Source of the DNA: Paraplanobispora siamensis
Lineage (GTDB): Bacteria > Actinomycetota > Actinomycetes > Streptosporangiales > Streptosporangiaceae
Direction of reading: 5' to 3'
Assembly (NCBI RefSeq): GCF_016863175.1
Contig: NZ_BOOJ01000040.1
Coordinates: forward strand, 149,177 to 213,176
Length of the DNA: 64,000 bases
Shown here one piece after another: positions 1 through 8,011 of the stretch. Within the stretch, counting starts at the first letter, position 1. Each line of letters starts with the position of its first letter. The notes below the pieces were generated by a model, which was not told the DNA's origin, searched no databases, and worked only from the letters and a program-made list of their open reading frames with translations. Both the position numbers and the translations under genes were made by a program.

Positions 1-563
1 TGATCGGCTTCCTGGGCCGGATGGACGAGCCGCGCAAGGGCCTGCCCGTGCTGCTGGAGGCCTTCGCGCTGCTGGCGCCGGAGCGGCCGCAGCTGCGCCT
101 GCTGATCGCCGGTCCGGGCGACGCCGACGAGGTGATGGAGAAGGTCCCCGCGCGCTTCCGCGACCGGGTCGGCCTGCTCGGCATGGTCAGCGAGGAGGAC
201 AAGGTCCGCGCCTACCACTCGGTGGACGTCTTCTGCGCGCCGAACCTGGGCGGGGAGAGCTTCGGCATCGTGCTCACCGAGGCGATGTCCGCCGGGGCGG
301 CGATCCTGGCCAGCGACATCCCGGCCTTCCGCAGGGTCCTGGACGACGGCCAGGCCGGCGCGCTGTTCGAGACGGGCGACGCCGCCTCGCTCGCCCGCGA
401 GGCCGCGGCGCTGCTGGACGACCCCGCCCGCCGGGCCAAGCTGTCGGACGAGGCCCGCACCGCGGTGTGGAAGTACGACTGGTCCACGGTCGCGCGCGAC
501 GTCGTACGCGTCTACGAGACGGTGGCGAGCACGGGCGTGGTCGAGGAGGACGACAGACCGTGA
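1..563 (+). CDS. pimA: phosphatidylinositol mannosyltransferase, GT4 family (C-terminal part)
   Basis: The gene runs in from the left edge; about 186 C-terminal residues are visible, in the frame beginning at base 3. They form the nucleotide-sugar-binding Rossmann half of a GT-B glycosyltransferase. The FLGRMDEPRKGL segment and the EX7E-type motif GGESFGIVLTEAM, which binds the GDP-mannose donor, are both present. PimA adds the first mannose to phosphatidylinositol on the inner face of the membrane, starting PIM and lipomannan synthesis. In many actinomycetes pimA lies in a conserved block upstream of pdxS/pdxT, yebC and ruvC, and the same block follows here, which favours pimA over another GT4 enzyme. 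The stop overlaps a possible GTG start of a small repeat ORF (GTGA at 560-563). Confidence 0.85.
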   Translation, partial: IGFLGRMDEPRKGLPVLLEAFALLAPERPQLRLLIAGPGDADEVMEKVPARFRDRVGLLGMVSEEDKVRAYHSVDVFCAPNLGGESFGIVLTEAMSAGAAILASDIPAFRRVLDDGQAGALFETGDAASLAREAAALLDDPARRAKLSDEARTAVWKYDWSTVARDVVRVYETVASTGVVEEDDRP

Positions 564-688
564 TCGAGCGAGCCGTAGACACAGCAGTACCGCGAACGCG
601 GCCGACGGAGGAGGCCGTGAGTGAGCGGAGCGAGCGAGCCGTAGACACAGCAGTACCGCGAACGCGGCCGACGGAGGAGGCCGCGTGA
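560..688 (+). CDS. possible 42-aa repeat peptide between pimA and the LemA-like gene
   Basis: A 43-codon frame starts with a GTG that overlaps the pimA stop (GTGA) and ends in a TGA that overlaps the GTG start of the next gene (GTGA at 685-688). It is two in-frame copies of a 22-residue unit: first MIERAVDTAVPRTRPTEEA, then a copy opening SERSERAVDTAV. Both copies carry a GGAGGAGG Shine-Dalgarno core near their end. The second core serves the LemA-like gene at 685; the first precedes an internal GTG at 617. No known domain is recognised. It may be a translated coupling peptide or just a duplicated ribosome-binding region that happens to stay open. Translation is unproven. Confidence 0.25.
   Translation: MIERAVDTAVPRTRPTEEAVSERSERAVDTAVPRTRPTEEAA
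565..683 (+). repeat. tandem direct repeat, 53 bp repeated at 66-bp period
   Basis: Bases 565-617 and 631-683 are identical over 53 bp, including the Shine-Dalgarno core and the following gcc/g. The 66-bp offset is a multiple of three, so the reading frame is kept. The spacer carries the string gagcggagcgagcgag. Confidence 0.9.
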
Positions 689-1224
689 GTACCACGTTGA
701 TCCTGGTGGTGGGTGCGATCGTGGTGCTCACCGCCGTCTACGTCTCCTGGCGGGCGGGCCGGCTGGACCGGCTGCACATCCGGCTGGAGCTGGCCCGCGA
801 GTCCCTGGACGCGGCGCTGGTACGGCGGGCCGCCGTCTGCCTGGAACTGGCTGCCTCCCGCATCCTGGACCCCGCCACCAGCCTGGTGCTGGCCGCCGCC
901 GCCCACGAGGCCCGTACGGCGGGCCCCGAGGAACGCGAGCACGCCGAGAGCGACCTGTCGCGCACCCTGCGCGCGGTGCTCGACCAGGAGCGCTTCCGCG
1001 AGAAGCTGGCCGAGACCGCGGCGGGTCCCGAACTGCTGGAGGAGCTCGACGCGGCGGTGGCCAAGGTCGTCTACGCCCGCCGCTTCTACAACAACGCCGT
1101 CGGCGTCACCCGCTCCGCCCAGCGGCGATGGCTGGCCCGGACCCTGCGGCTGGCCGGGCACACCGCCTACCCGGACTTCTTCGAGATCGACGACGACCCC
1201 CCGTCGGCGATGGCGGCCGAGTAG
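685..1224 (+). CDS. LemA-like single-pass membrane protein
   Basis: The 179-residue protein starts with a hydrophobic N-terminal segment (about residues 4-22) followed by a long helical, charged region. Near the C-terminus it has the motif YARRFYNNAV and the ending PDFFEIDD, which match the LemA family signature (a conserved R-[RK]-[FY]-N-x-x-V core followed by a Phe-rich F-E segment). LemA proteins are membrane-anchored helical bundles with the bulk outside; their function is not established. The GTG start at 685 has GGAGGAGG at 673-680 and overlaps the stop of the upstream repeat frame. The position after pimA and before the pdxS block is typical for actinomycetes. Family assignment is good, role unknown. 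Confidence 0.7.
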   Translation: MSTTLILVVGAIVVLTAVYVSWRAGRLDRLHIRLELARESLDAALVRRAAVCLELAASRILDPATSLVLAAAAHEARTAGPEEREHAESDLSRTLRAVLDQERFREKLAETAAGPELLEELDAAVAKVVYARRFYNNAVGVTRSAQRRWLARTLRLAGHTAYPDFFEIDDDPPSAMAAE

Positions 1225-1341
1225 GCCCTGCGCGCCGGACCCGCCCGCACGGGTTCGGCGACCTGGCCGAAGCCGCGTATGTGACAACTCGGGCGAAGGT
1301 AAGCTCTTGGGGATTTCAGGCTTGATATGAGGAGATGAGCC

Positions 1342-2358
1342 GTGCGGGTCCCCAGGATGATCACCGTTACGCTGGCCGGAGCGGCGGTTCTGGCCCCGGC
1401 CGCGGCCTGCTCGTCCGAGGATCCCCCCGCCCCGGGCAAGGCCCCGCAGGCGGCCACCGCCCCGGCCGCCACCCCCACCGCCGAGCAGCCGACCCACCCC
1501 TTCACCGGACTGCCCGGCTCGGCCCGCCGTCCCGTGCTCGCGGTGAAGATCGAGAACACCGCCGCGGGCAAGCCCCAGCTCGGGCTCAAGAGCGCGGACA
1601 TCGTCTACGTCACGCAGGTCGAGGCCGGTCTGACCCGGTTGATCGCCGTCTTCTCCTCGAAGATCCCCGCCAAGATCGGCCCGGTCCGCAGCGCCCGCAT
1701 CACGGACCTGCGCGTCGTCCCGCAGTTCGGCAAGCCCGCCTTCGCCTACTCCGGCGCGCAGACCAAGATGCTCCCGCACATCGCGGCCGCCTCGCTGTTC
1801 GACGTCTCCGACAGCCGCGCCCCCGGGGCCTACTTCCGCCAGCCCGGCCGCTACGCGCCCTACAACCTGTTCGCCAACACCAAGCAGCTGCTGGCCGGGG
1901 CGCCCAAGGCGAGCAGGGCCAAGGACATCGGCTTCACCTTCGGGGAGGCCCCCGCCGAGGGCGGGACGCCCAGGAAGTTCTTCAACGTCAAGTACCCGGC
2001 CGCCCGCTTCACCTTCGGCTGGTCGGAGAAGGCCGGAAAGTGGCTGATCTGGCAGGACGGCAAGAAGGACATGGCCGCCGAGGGCGGCCAGCTCGCCGCC
2101 CCGACGATCGTCGTGCAGTACGCCAGGACCGTGCGCTCGGAGTTCCACGACAAGAACCAGAGCTACACGCCGCTGGTGCACACCGTCGGCAAGGGGCGGG
2201 CGGTCGTGCTCCGCGACGGCCAGGTGTTCAAGGCCAGGTGGTCGCGGCCCACGGAGAAGGACGGCACCGTCTTCACGACCGAGAGCGGCGAGCCGATGAA
2301 CTTCGCCCCCGGGCAGGTCTGGGTCGTGCTGGCCGCGCCCAAGCCCGTGATTCCCTGA
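1342..2358 (+). CDS. DUF3048-type (YerB-like) lipoprotein
   Basis: The 338-residue protein has a lipoprotein signal peptide: basic start, hydrophobic stretch, then the lipobox-like LAPAAAC with Cys at about residue 23, followed by a Pro/Ala-rich linker to about residue 50. The mature part begins HPFTGLPG and contains PVLAVKIENT, GPVRSARI and NPVV-type stretches of the DUF3048 family (B. subtilis YerB). It probably sits on the outer face of the membrane. No enzymatic role is known. The GTG start at 1342 is preceded by a GAGGAGATGAG ribosome-binding site. It is followed by a 170-bp gap before pdxS, so it is probably its own unit. YerB homology is inferred from motifs. Confidence 0.75.
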   Translation: MRVPRMITVTLAGAAVLAPAAACSSEDPPAPGKAPQAATAPAATPTAEQPTHPFTGLPGSARRPVLAVKIENTAAGKPQLGLKSADIVYVTQVEAGLTRLIAVFSSKIPAKIGPVRSARITDLRVVPQFGKPAFAYSGAQTKMLPHIAAASLFDVSDSRAPGAYFRQPGRYAPYNLFANTKQLLAGAPKASRAKDIGFTFGEAPAEGGTPRKFFNVKYPAARFTFGWSEKAGKWLIWQDGKKDMAAEGGQLAAPTIVVQYARTVRSEFHDKNQSYTPLVHTVGKGRAVVLRDGQVFKARWSRPTEKDGTVFTTESGEPMNFAPGQVWVVLAAPKPVIP

Positions 2359-2527
2359 GTTCCGCGCCCGCCGCCGAGCCGTACATGATGTCCAACATGG
2401 GCGGGCGAGCGCGACAAGGTGGCATGTAAGGGAATAGGCGGACGACCGCCTACGATGAAGACGTGGTGGCCGCCGTTCTCCTGGTCGGCCCCGATCCGCA
2501 GCAACCAGCCGTCGTGAGGTAGAGACC

Positions 2528-3442
2528 GTGTCCAGCAGCACGCCCGAAGTCACCGAGACCACCGTCACCGGAACCGCCCGGGTCAAGCGCGGTATGGCCG
2601 AGATGCTCAAGGGCGGCGTCATCATGGACGTCGTCACCGCGGAGCAGGCAAAGATCGCCGAGGACGCCGGCGCCGTCGCCGTCATGGCGCTGGAGCGCGT
2701 GCCCGCCGACATCCGCGCGCAGGGCGGCGTCTCCCGGATGAGCGACCCGGACATGATCGAGAGCATCATCAACTCCGTCTCCATCCCGGTCATGGCCAAG
2801 GCCCGCATCGGCCACTTCGTCGAGGCGCAGGTGCTGCAGTCGCTCGGCGTCGACTACATCGACGAGTCCGAGGTCCTCACCCCGGCCGACTACGCCAATC
2901 ACATCGACAAGTGGCAGTTCACCGTGCCCTTCGTCTGCGGCGCGACCAACCTGGGCGAGGCGCTGCGCCGCATCACCGAGGGCGCGGCCATGATCCGCTC
3001 CAAGGGCGAGGCCGGCACCGGCGACGTCTCCAACGCCGTCACCCACATGCGCACCATCCGCGCCGAGCTCCGCCGCCTGTCCTCCCTGCCCGAGGACGAG
3101 CTGTACGTCGCGGCCAAGGAGCTGCAGGCGCCGTACGAACTGGTGGCCGAGGTCGCCAAGACCGGCAAGCTGCCCGTCGTGCTGTTCACCGCGGGCGGCA
3201 TCGCCACCCCGGCCGACGCCGCCATGATGATGCAGCTCGGCGCCGAGGGCGTGTTCGTCGGCTCGGGCATCTTCAAGTCCGGCAACCCGGCCCAGCGCGC
3301 CGCCGCCATCGTCAAGGCCACCACCTTCCACGACGACCCCGACGTCATCGCCAAGGTCTCCCGCGGCCTGGGCGAGGCCATGGTCGGCATCAACGTCGAC
3401 GAGATCCCGGTCCCGCACCGCCTGGCCGAGCGCGGCTGGTAG
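2528..3442 (+). CDS. pdxS: pyridoxal 5'-phosphate synthase, PdxS subunit
   Basis: PdxS is the (beta/alpha)8 lyase subunit of the DXP-independent vitamin B6 pathway. It makes PLP from ribose 5-phosphate, glyceraldehyde 3-phosphate and ammonia supplied by PdxT. The 304-residue length is normal. The ribose-phosphate-binding Lys is K91 in [12 protein letters not shown], the second catalytic Lys is K159 in [11 protein letters not shown], and the conserved Asp is D34 in IMDV. The phosphate-binding loop [10 protein letters not shown] and the VFVGSGIF segment are intact. It starts at GTG 2528 behind GAGGTAGAG. Its glutaminase partner pdxT is normally the next gene but here lies 4 kb downstream, beyond two phoD genes. 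A strong hairpin after pdxS suggests it is transcribed on its own. Confidence 0.97.
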   Translation: MSSSTPEVTETTVTGTARVKRGMAEMLKGGVIMDVVTAEQAKIAEDAGAVAVMALERVPADIRAQGGVSRMSDPDMIESIINSVSIPVMAKARIGHFVEAQVLQSLGVDYIDESEVLTPADYANHIDKWQFTVPFVCGATNLGEALRRITEGAAMIRSKGEAGTGDVSNAVTHMRTIRAELRRLSSLPEDELYVAAKELQAPYELVAEVAKTGKLPVVLFTAGGIATPADAAMMMQLGAEGVFVGSGIFKSGNPAQRAAAIVKATTFHDDPDVIAKVSRGLGEAMVGINVDEIPVPHRLAERGW

Positions 3443-3495
3443 CCGGAGGCCGTACCCCGCAGGGCCGCAGGGAGATCGGGCCCGCGGGAGGACCG

Positions 3496-3544
3496 GATCC
3501 GCAGAAAGATCAGGTCCGCAGAAAGATCAGGTCCGCAGAAAGAT
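3496..3544 (+). repeat. three tandem copies of a 17-bp unit downstream of pdxS
   Basis: The unit is approximately atcaggtccgcagaaag. The first copy is slightly diverged (starts gatccgcag), the next two are identical. It ends immediately before the pdxS terminator hairpin. Confidence 0.85.
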
Positions 3545-3547
3545 TCC

Positions 3548-3585
3548 GTCAAAGGCGGCGTCCCCTCGGGGGCGCCGCCTTTGAC
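3548..3585 (+). terminator. intrinsic terminator after pdxS
   Basis: A perfect 13-bp inverted repeat (3548-3560 with 3573-3585) can be extended inward by CCCC/GGGG to almost 18 bp with a tiny loop. It separates pdxS from the phoD pair. There is no long T-run, as is common in high-GC actinomycetes. Confidence 0.75.
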
Positions 3586-3668
3586 GTGTCCGGAAATTCC
3601 GCTCAACTGTCGTCACCTCCCGAAGCCACCGGCGCCCGCGCCCCGATCGCTCCGGGAGGACGAACCCC

Positions 3669-5318
3669 ATGCCCCTGCTCACCCGGCGTTCCTTCCTCGT
3701 CACCGGGATCGCCGGTCTGGCCGGGACCGCCACGGCCACAGGCGCGGTCGCGAGTGCGGTCACGGGCTTCCCCGTCGCGGCCGCTGTCCCGGCCTCGCGC
3801 CTGCGCACCGACCCCTTCACGCTCGGGGTGGCCTCGGGCGACCCGGGCCCCGGCGGGTTCGTGATCTGGACCCGGCTGGCGCCCCGGCCGCTGGCCGAGG
3901 ACGGCAGGGGAGGCATGCCCGCGCGGCCGTTCTCCGTGCGCTGGCAGATCTACGCCGACGAGAGGGGCCGCCGGGTCGTACGGCGCGGCGAGACGACGGC
4001 GGCGCCCGCCTGGGGGCACAGCGTGCACGTCGAGGTCGACGGGCTGCGGGCCGACCGGGACTACTGGTACCGCTTCAAGGCGGGCCGTCACGTGTCCCCG
4101 ATGGGCCGGGCCAGGACCGCCCCGCACCGGACGTCGTACGGCTCCGGCCTGACGATGGCCTTCGCCTCGTGCGCGCAGTACGAGCACGGCTACTTCACCG
4201 CCTACCGGCGTCTGGCCGAGGAACGGCCCGACCTGATCCTGCACCTGGGCGACTACCAGTACGAGCACCGCGCCGGCGGCTATGTCATACCCGGAGGGAG
4301 CGTCCGCCTGCACGAGGGCCCGGAGACCGAGACCCTCGCCGACTACCGGCAGCGGCACGCCCTCTACAAGACCGACCCCGACCTGCAGGCCGCGCACGCG
4401 GCGGCGCCCTGGCTGGTCGTCTGGGACGACCACGACCTGGACAACAACTGGGCGGGCGCGGTGCCGGAGCGGCAGGGCGGCCCCCAGGCCCGCTTCCGCA
4501 GGCGCCGCAGGGCGGCCTTCCGGGCCTACTACGAGAACATGCCGCTGCGCCGCCGCTCCGTCCCGCGCGGTGCCGACATGCAGCTCTACCGGCGGGTCAG
4601 GTGGGGGCGGCTGGCCACCTTCCACATGCTCGACACCCGGCAGTACCGCAGCGACCAGGCCTGCGGGGACGGTTACCGCAACTGCCCGCAGGCCGCGGAC
4701 CCGGCCCGCTCGATCATCGGCGGGGAGCAGGAGCGCTGGCTGCTGCGGGGCCTGCGCCACTCGCGGGCGCAGTGGGACATCATCGGCCAGCAGGTCTTCT
4801 TCGCCCAGCGCGACAGCGACACCGGTTCGGCGAAGATCACCAGCCAGGACGCCTGGGACGGCTACGTCACCTCCCGGCGGCGGATCACCCAGGGCTGGCT
4901 GGACGCCGGGGTACGCAATCCGGTGGTGCTCACCGGCGACGTGCACGCCCACTGGGCCGGGGATCTCAAGCTCGACTACGACGATCCGGCGGCACCGGCG
5001 GTGGGCGCGGAGCTGGTGACCTCCTCGATCAGCACCGGCGGGGACGGCGGCGACTCCGACCCGGCGACCCACCCGTTCCTGGCCGCGAACCCGCACCTGA
5101 GGTTCTACAACAACCAGCGCGGCTACGTGATCACCAAGATCGGGCGCGGCCTGCTCAGCGCGGACTTCAAGGTGCTGGCGCGGGTGACGCGGCCGGGCGC
5201 CCGGGCGTACACCAGGGCGAGGTTCCTCGTAGAGGACGGGATCCCCGGGGTCCGGCAGGCCTACCTGCGCCCGCCCGACGACCGGGCCGCGCAGGCCGCC
5301 GCGGAGGAGCAGGCCTGA
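3669..5318 (+). CDS. phoD: PhoD-family alkaline phosphatase/phosphodiesterase, Tat-exported (copy 1)
   Basis: The protein has 549 residues. A twin-arginine signal (TRRSFLVTG, residues 5-13) is followed by a hydrophobic stretch and an Ala-rich cleavage region near residue 42, then the PhoD N-terminal beta domain (DPFTLGVASGDP) and the metallophosphatase core. Metal-ligand motifs include HLGDYQYE, WDDHDLDNNW and TGDVHAHW; the conserved SCAQYE cysteine is present. PhoD enzymes use Ca/Fe to hydrolyse phosphomonoesters and diesters outside the cell, releasing phosphate. The ATG is preceded by GGGAGGACG. It is followed 250 bp later by a close paralogue; long tracts are almost identical between the two, so duplication plus gene conversion is likely. 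PHO-box-like sequence upstream suggests phosphate control (inference). Confidence 0.9.
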   Translation: MPLLTRRSFLVTGIAGLAGTATATGAVASAVTGFPVAAAVPASRLRTDPFTLGVASGDPGPGGFVIWTRLAPRPLAEDGRGGMPARPFSVRWQIYADERGRRVVRRGETTAAPAWGHSVHVEVDGLRADRDYWYRFKAGRHVSPMGRARTAPHRTSYGSGLTMAFASCAQYEHGYFTAYRRLAEERPDLILHLGDYQYEHRAGGYVIPGGSVRLHEGPETETLADYRQRHALYKTDPDLQAAHAAAPWLVVWDDHDLDNNWAGAVPERQGGPQARFRRRRRAAFRAYYENMPLRRRSVPRGADMQLYRRVRWGRLATFHMLDTRQYRSDQACGDGYRNCPQAADPARSIIGGEQERWLLRGLRHSRAQWDIIGQQVFFAQRDSDTGSAKITSQDAWDGYVTSRRRITQGWLDAGVRNPVVLTGDVHAHWAGDLKLDYDDPAAPAVGAELVTSSISTGGDGGDSDPATHPFLAANPHLRFYNNQRGYVITKIGRGLLSADFKVLARVTRPGARAYTRARFLVEDGIPGVRQAYLRPPDDRAAQAAAEEQA

Positions 5319-5369
5319 TCCGGTCCCGCGGCGGGGGAGCGGGCCGGGCCCGCGTCCGCGAGGGCCGGC

Positions 5370-5465
5370 CCCATCCAGCCGCCGGGTTCGGCTCCGCATC
5401 CGCCGGGGTCGGTCCCTCCGTCGGTCAGGTTCGGCCCCGTATCCGCCGGGTCCGGCCCCGTGTCC
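5370..5465 (+). repeat. degenerate tandem repeats between the two phoD genes
   Basis: About four imperfect copies of a 20-22 bp unit resembling ggttcggccccgtatccgcc lie between the stop of phoD copy 1 and the promoter region of copy 2. Confidence 0.5.
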
Positions 5466-5498
5466 ACGACAGATGCTGACTTTTCCACGTCGATCGGA

Positions 5499-5520
5499 GT
5501 TCATTCCCCTGTCATGATCC
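5499..5520 (+). promoter_or_regulatory. possible PHO box upstream of phoD copy 2
   Basis: GTTCATTCCCC followed by TGTCATGATCC forms two 11-bp units. The first matches the actinobacterial PhoP half-site consensus GTTCACC fairly well, the second only loosely. A related pair, GCTCAACTGTC and GTCACCTCCCG, lies at 3601-3622 upstream of copy 1. Both are in the right place for phosphate-starvation induction of secreted phosphatases. Confidence 0.3.
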
Positions 5521-5567
5521 TCCGCCAGGCTACGGGTGCCCGCGCCTGATCATCCCGGGAGGCCCCC

Positions 5568-7238
5568 TTGTCCCAGCTCAGCCGCCGTTCGTTCCTCGTC
5601 ACCGGCATCGCGGCGGGCGCCGTGGCCGGTGTCCCCGCCGCGCGCGCCGCCTCCGGGCGGGCGGGCGGCTCCCGGCCCTCCCGGGAGCTGAAGTCCGACC
5701 CCTTCACGCTCGGGGTGGCCTCGGGCGACCCCGACGCCGACGGCTTCGTGATCTGGACCCGGCTGGCGCCGCAGCCGCTGGCCGAGGACGGCATGGGGGG
5801 CGTGCCCGCGCGGCCGTTCCGGGTCCACTGGCAGGTCTACGCCGACGAGGCGGGCCGCAAGGTCCTGCGGCACGGCGTGGCCACGGCGGCGCCGGAGTGG
5901 GGGCACAGCGTGCACGTCGAGGTCGACGGACTCTTCTCCGACCGGGACTACTGGTACCGCTTCCGGGTCGGCCCGCACGTCTCGCCCATGGGCCGGGCCA
6001 GGACCGCCCCGCACCCGCTGGCGTACGGCTCCGGCCTGACGATGGCCTTCGCCTCGTGCGCGCAGTACGAGCACGGCCACTTCACCGCCTACCGGCGCCT
6101 GGCCGAGGAGCACCCGGATCTGGTGATCCACCTGGGCGACTACCAGTACGAGTACCAGCGTGACACCTACACGATCCCGGGCGGCAACATCCGTCACCAC
6201 GAGGGCCCGGAGACCGAGACCCTCGCCGACTACCGGCAGCGGCACGCCCAGTACAAGACCGACCCCGACCTGCAGGCGGCCCACGCCGCGGCGCCCTGGC
6301 TGGTCGTCTGGGACGACCACGAGCTGGACAACAACTGGGCCGACGAGGTGCCGGAGAAGCCCGAGATCCCGCAGCCGGACTTCCCGGCCCGCCGCGAGGC
6401 CGCCTTCCGCGCGTACTACGAGAACATGCCGCTGCGCCGCGCGTCCGTGCCCAGAGGGATCGACATGCAGCTCTACCGGCGGATCCGGTGGGGACGGCTG
6501 GCCACCTTCCACATGCTCGACACCCGGCAGTACCGCAGCGACCAGGGCTGCGGCGACGGCTACGACGACTGCCCGGAGGCGGTCGACCCGGCCCGCTCGA
6601 TCACCGGGCAGGAGCAGGAGCGCTGGCTGATCGAGGGCTTCCACCGCTCGCGGGCGCAGTGGGACATCATCGGCCAGCAGGTCTTCTTCGCCCAGCGCGA
6701 CAACAACGCCGGACCCGCCAAGATCACCAGCCAGGACGCCTGGGACGGCTACGTCGCCTCGCGGCAGCGCATCACGCAGGGCTGGGTGGACGCGGGAGTG
6801 CGCAATCCGGTGGTGCTCACCGGCGACGTGCACGCCCACTGGGCCAGCGACCTCAAGCTCGACTACGACGACCCGACGACCCGCACGGTCGGCTCGGAGC
6901 TGGTCACCTCCTCGATCAGCACCGGCGGCGACGGCCGGGACTCCGACCCGGCGACCCACCCGTTCCTGACCATCAACCCGCACCTGAGGTTCTACAACAA
7001 CCAGCGCGGCTACGTGATCACCAAGATCGGGCGCGAGCTGCTCACCGCGGACTTCAAGGTGCTGCCCCAGGTCACCCGGCCGGGTGCGGCGGCGCACACC
7101 AGGGCGACGTTCGTGATCGAGGACCGGGTGCCGGGCGTGCAGCAGACGTACCTGCGCCCGCTCGACCCCCAGGCCAGGACGCTGCCGCCGCAGGACCAGA
7201 TCCAGGAGACGGTGGACCTGGAGACCAGGCGTCCCTGA
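5568..7238 (+). CDS. phoD: PhoD-family alkaline phosphatase/phosphodiesterase, Tat-exported (copy 2)
   Basis: A 556-residue paralogue of the preceding gene with the same architecture: Tat motif SRRSFLVTG (residues 5-13), shorter leader, DPFTLGVASGDP, HLGDYQYE, WDDHELDNNW and TGDVHAHW metal motifs, and the SCAQYE cysteine. The start appears to be TTG at 5568, behind a good GGGAGG at 5557-5562; an in-frame ATG near the N-terminus would lose the Tat motif. It differs from copy 1 mainly in the signal peptide, the loop after WDDHELDNN, and a longer C-terminal tail (ending near QETVDLETRRP). The stop lies inside the first of two copies of a 16-bp direct repeat (7231-7246, 7255-7270). Substrate preference may differ from copy 1, but the sequence cannot show this. 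Confidence 0.9.
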   Translation: MSQLSRRSFLVTGIAAGAVAGVPAARAASGRAGGSRPSRELKSDPFTLGVASGDPDADGFVIWTRLAPQPLAEDGMGGVPARPFRVHWQVYADEAGRKVLRHGVATAAPEWGHSVHVEVDGLFSDRDYWYRFRVGPHVSPMGRARTAPHPLAYGSGLTMAFASCAQYEHGHFTAYRRLAEEHPDLVIHLGDYQYEYQRDTYTIPGGNIRHHEGPETETLADYRQRHAQYKTDPDLQAAHAAAPWLVVWDDHELDNNWADEVPEKPEIPQPDFPARREAAFRAYYENMPLRRASVPRGIDMQLYRRIRWGRLATFHMLDTRQYRSDQGCGDGYDDCPEAVDPARSITGQEQERWLIEGFHRSRAQWDIIGQQVFFAQRDNNAGPAKITSQDAWDGYVASRQRITQGWVDAGVRNPVVLTGDVHAHWASDLKLDYDDPTTRTVGSELVTSSISTGGDGRDSDPATHPFLTINPHLRFYNNQRGYVITKIGRELLTADFKVLPQVTRPGAAAHTRATFVIEDRVPGVQQTYLRPLDPQARTLPPQDQIQETVDLETRRP

Positions 7239-7346
7239 CGGGCGGAGACCGGCCGTCCCTGACGGGCGGACGGGCGTGAAGGCGGGGCGGTGGCCGTACG
7301 GCTGCCGCCCCGTTCCGGTTCGCGGGGGTGGTTCCGGTTCGCGGGG
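7231..7346 (+). repeat. two short tandem duplications downstream of phoD copy 2
   Basis: GTCCCTGACGGGCGGA occurs at 7231-7246 and 7255-7270 (24-bp offset). GTTCCGGTTCGCGGGG occurs at 7312-7327 and 7331-7346 (19-bp offset). They flank the terminator hairpin. They mirror the 17-bp tandem repeats at the other end of the phoD pair. Confidence 0.85.
7283..7312 (+). terminator. intrinsic terminator after phoD copy 2
   Basis: A 14-bp stem (7283-7296 with 7299-7312), including two G-T pairs, with a very small loop. It separates the phoD pair from pdxT. Confidence 0.65.
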
Positions 7347-7420
7347 ATGAAGACGAATGTCCGGCACGTTGAACAGCAGGGACTACCCTCTAAGGCGAAT
7401 CTGACGAGCCGGACGAAAGG

Positions 7421-8008
7421 ATGACCGTGCCCACGATCGGTGTGTTCGCCCTCCAGGGGGACGTACGCGAGCATGTGCGCTCGCTGGAGGAGGCGGGCGC
7501 GAAGGCGGTGCCCGTACGGCGGCCCGCCGAGCTCGATGCCGTCGACGGGATGGTCATCCCCGGCGGGGAGTCCACCACGATGTGGAAGCTCGCCGAGACC
7601 TTCGACCTGCTCGAGCCCCTGCGGATGCGGATCAAGAACGGCATGCCCGCCTACGGGTCCTGCGCGGGCATGATCATGCTCGCCGACCGGATCGAGGGCG
7701 GCATCGAGGGACAGCGGACCGTCGGCGGCATCGACATGACGGTCCGCCGCAACGCCTTCGGGCGTCAGGTCGACTCCTTCGAGGCCGACATCGACTTCGC
7801 CGGCCGCGGCGCGCTGCGCGCGGTGTTCATCCGCGCTCCCTGGGTCGAATCCGTCGGGCCGGAGGTCGAGGTGCTGGCGCTGGCCGAACCTGGGGATAGG
7901 ATCGTCGCGGTCCGCCAGGGACCGCTGCTCGCCACGTCGTTCCACCCGGAACTCACTCCGGACGCGGGCGTGCATTCATACTTCGTTGAGATGGTTAGGG
8001 AGCTTTAG
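7421..8008 (+). CDS. pdxT: pyridoxal 5'-phosphate synthase, glutaminase subunit PdxT
   Basis: PdxT is the class I glutamine amidotransferase that hydrolyses glutamine and channels ammonia to PdxS. The 195-residue length is normal. The triad is complete: nucleophile C81 in YGSCAGMI and H174/E176 in TSFHPEL. The oxyanion-hole motif PGGEST is at 48-53. It starts at ATG 7421, the stop is 3 bp from the YebC-family start, and PdxT and YebC are likely cotranscribed. The separation from pdxS by two phosphatase genes is unusual, since PdxS and PdxT form a 12:12 complex and are usually adjacent. Confidence 0.96.
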   Translation: MTVPTIGVFALQGDVREHVRSLEEAGAKAVPVRRPAELDAVDGMVIPGGESTTMWKLAETFDLLEPLRMRIKNGMPAYGSCAGMIMLADRIEGGIEGQRTVGGIDMTVRRNAFGRQVDSFEADIDFAGRGALRAVFIRAPWVESVGPEVEVLALAEPGDRIVAVRQGPLLATSFHPELTPDAGVHSYFVEMVREL

Positions 8009-8011
8009 CCG

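Noticed and set aside
274..2808. Very long open frame on the minus strand (844 codons)
   Set aside because: It is antisense to pimA, the LemA-like gene and the DUF3048 gene and has the Arg/Gly/Pro-rich composition of a GC-skewed shadow frame.
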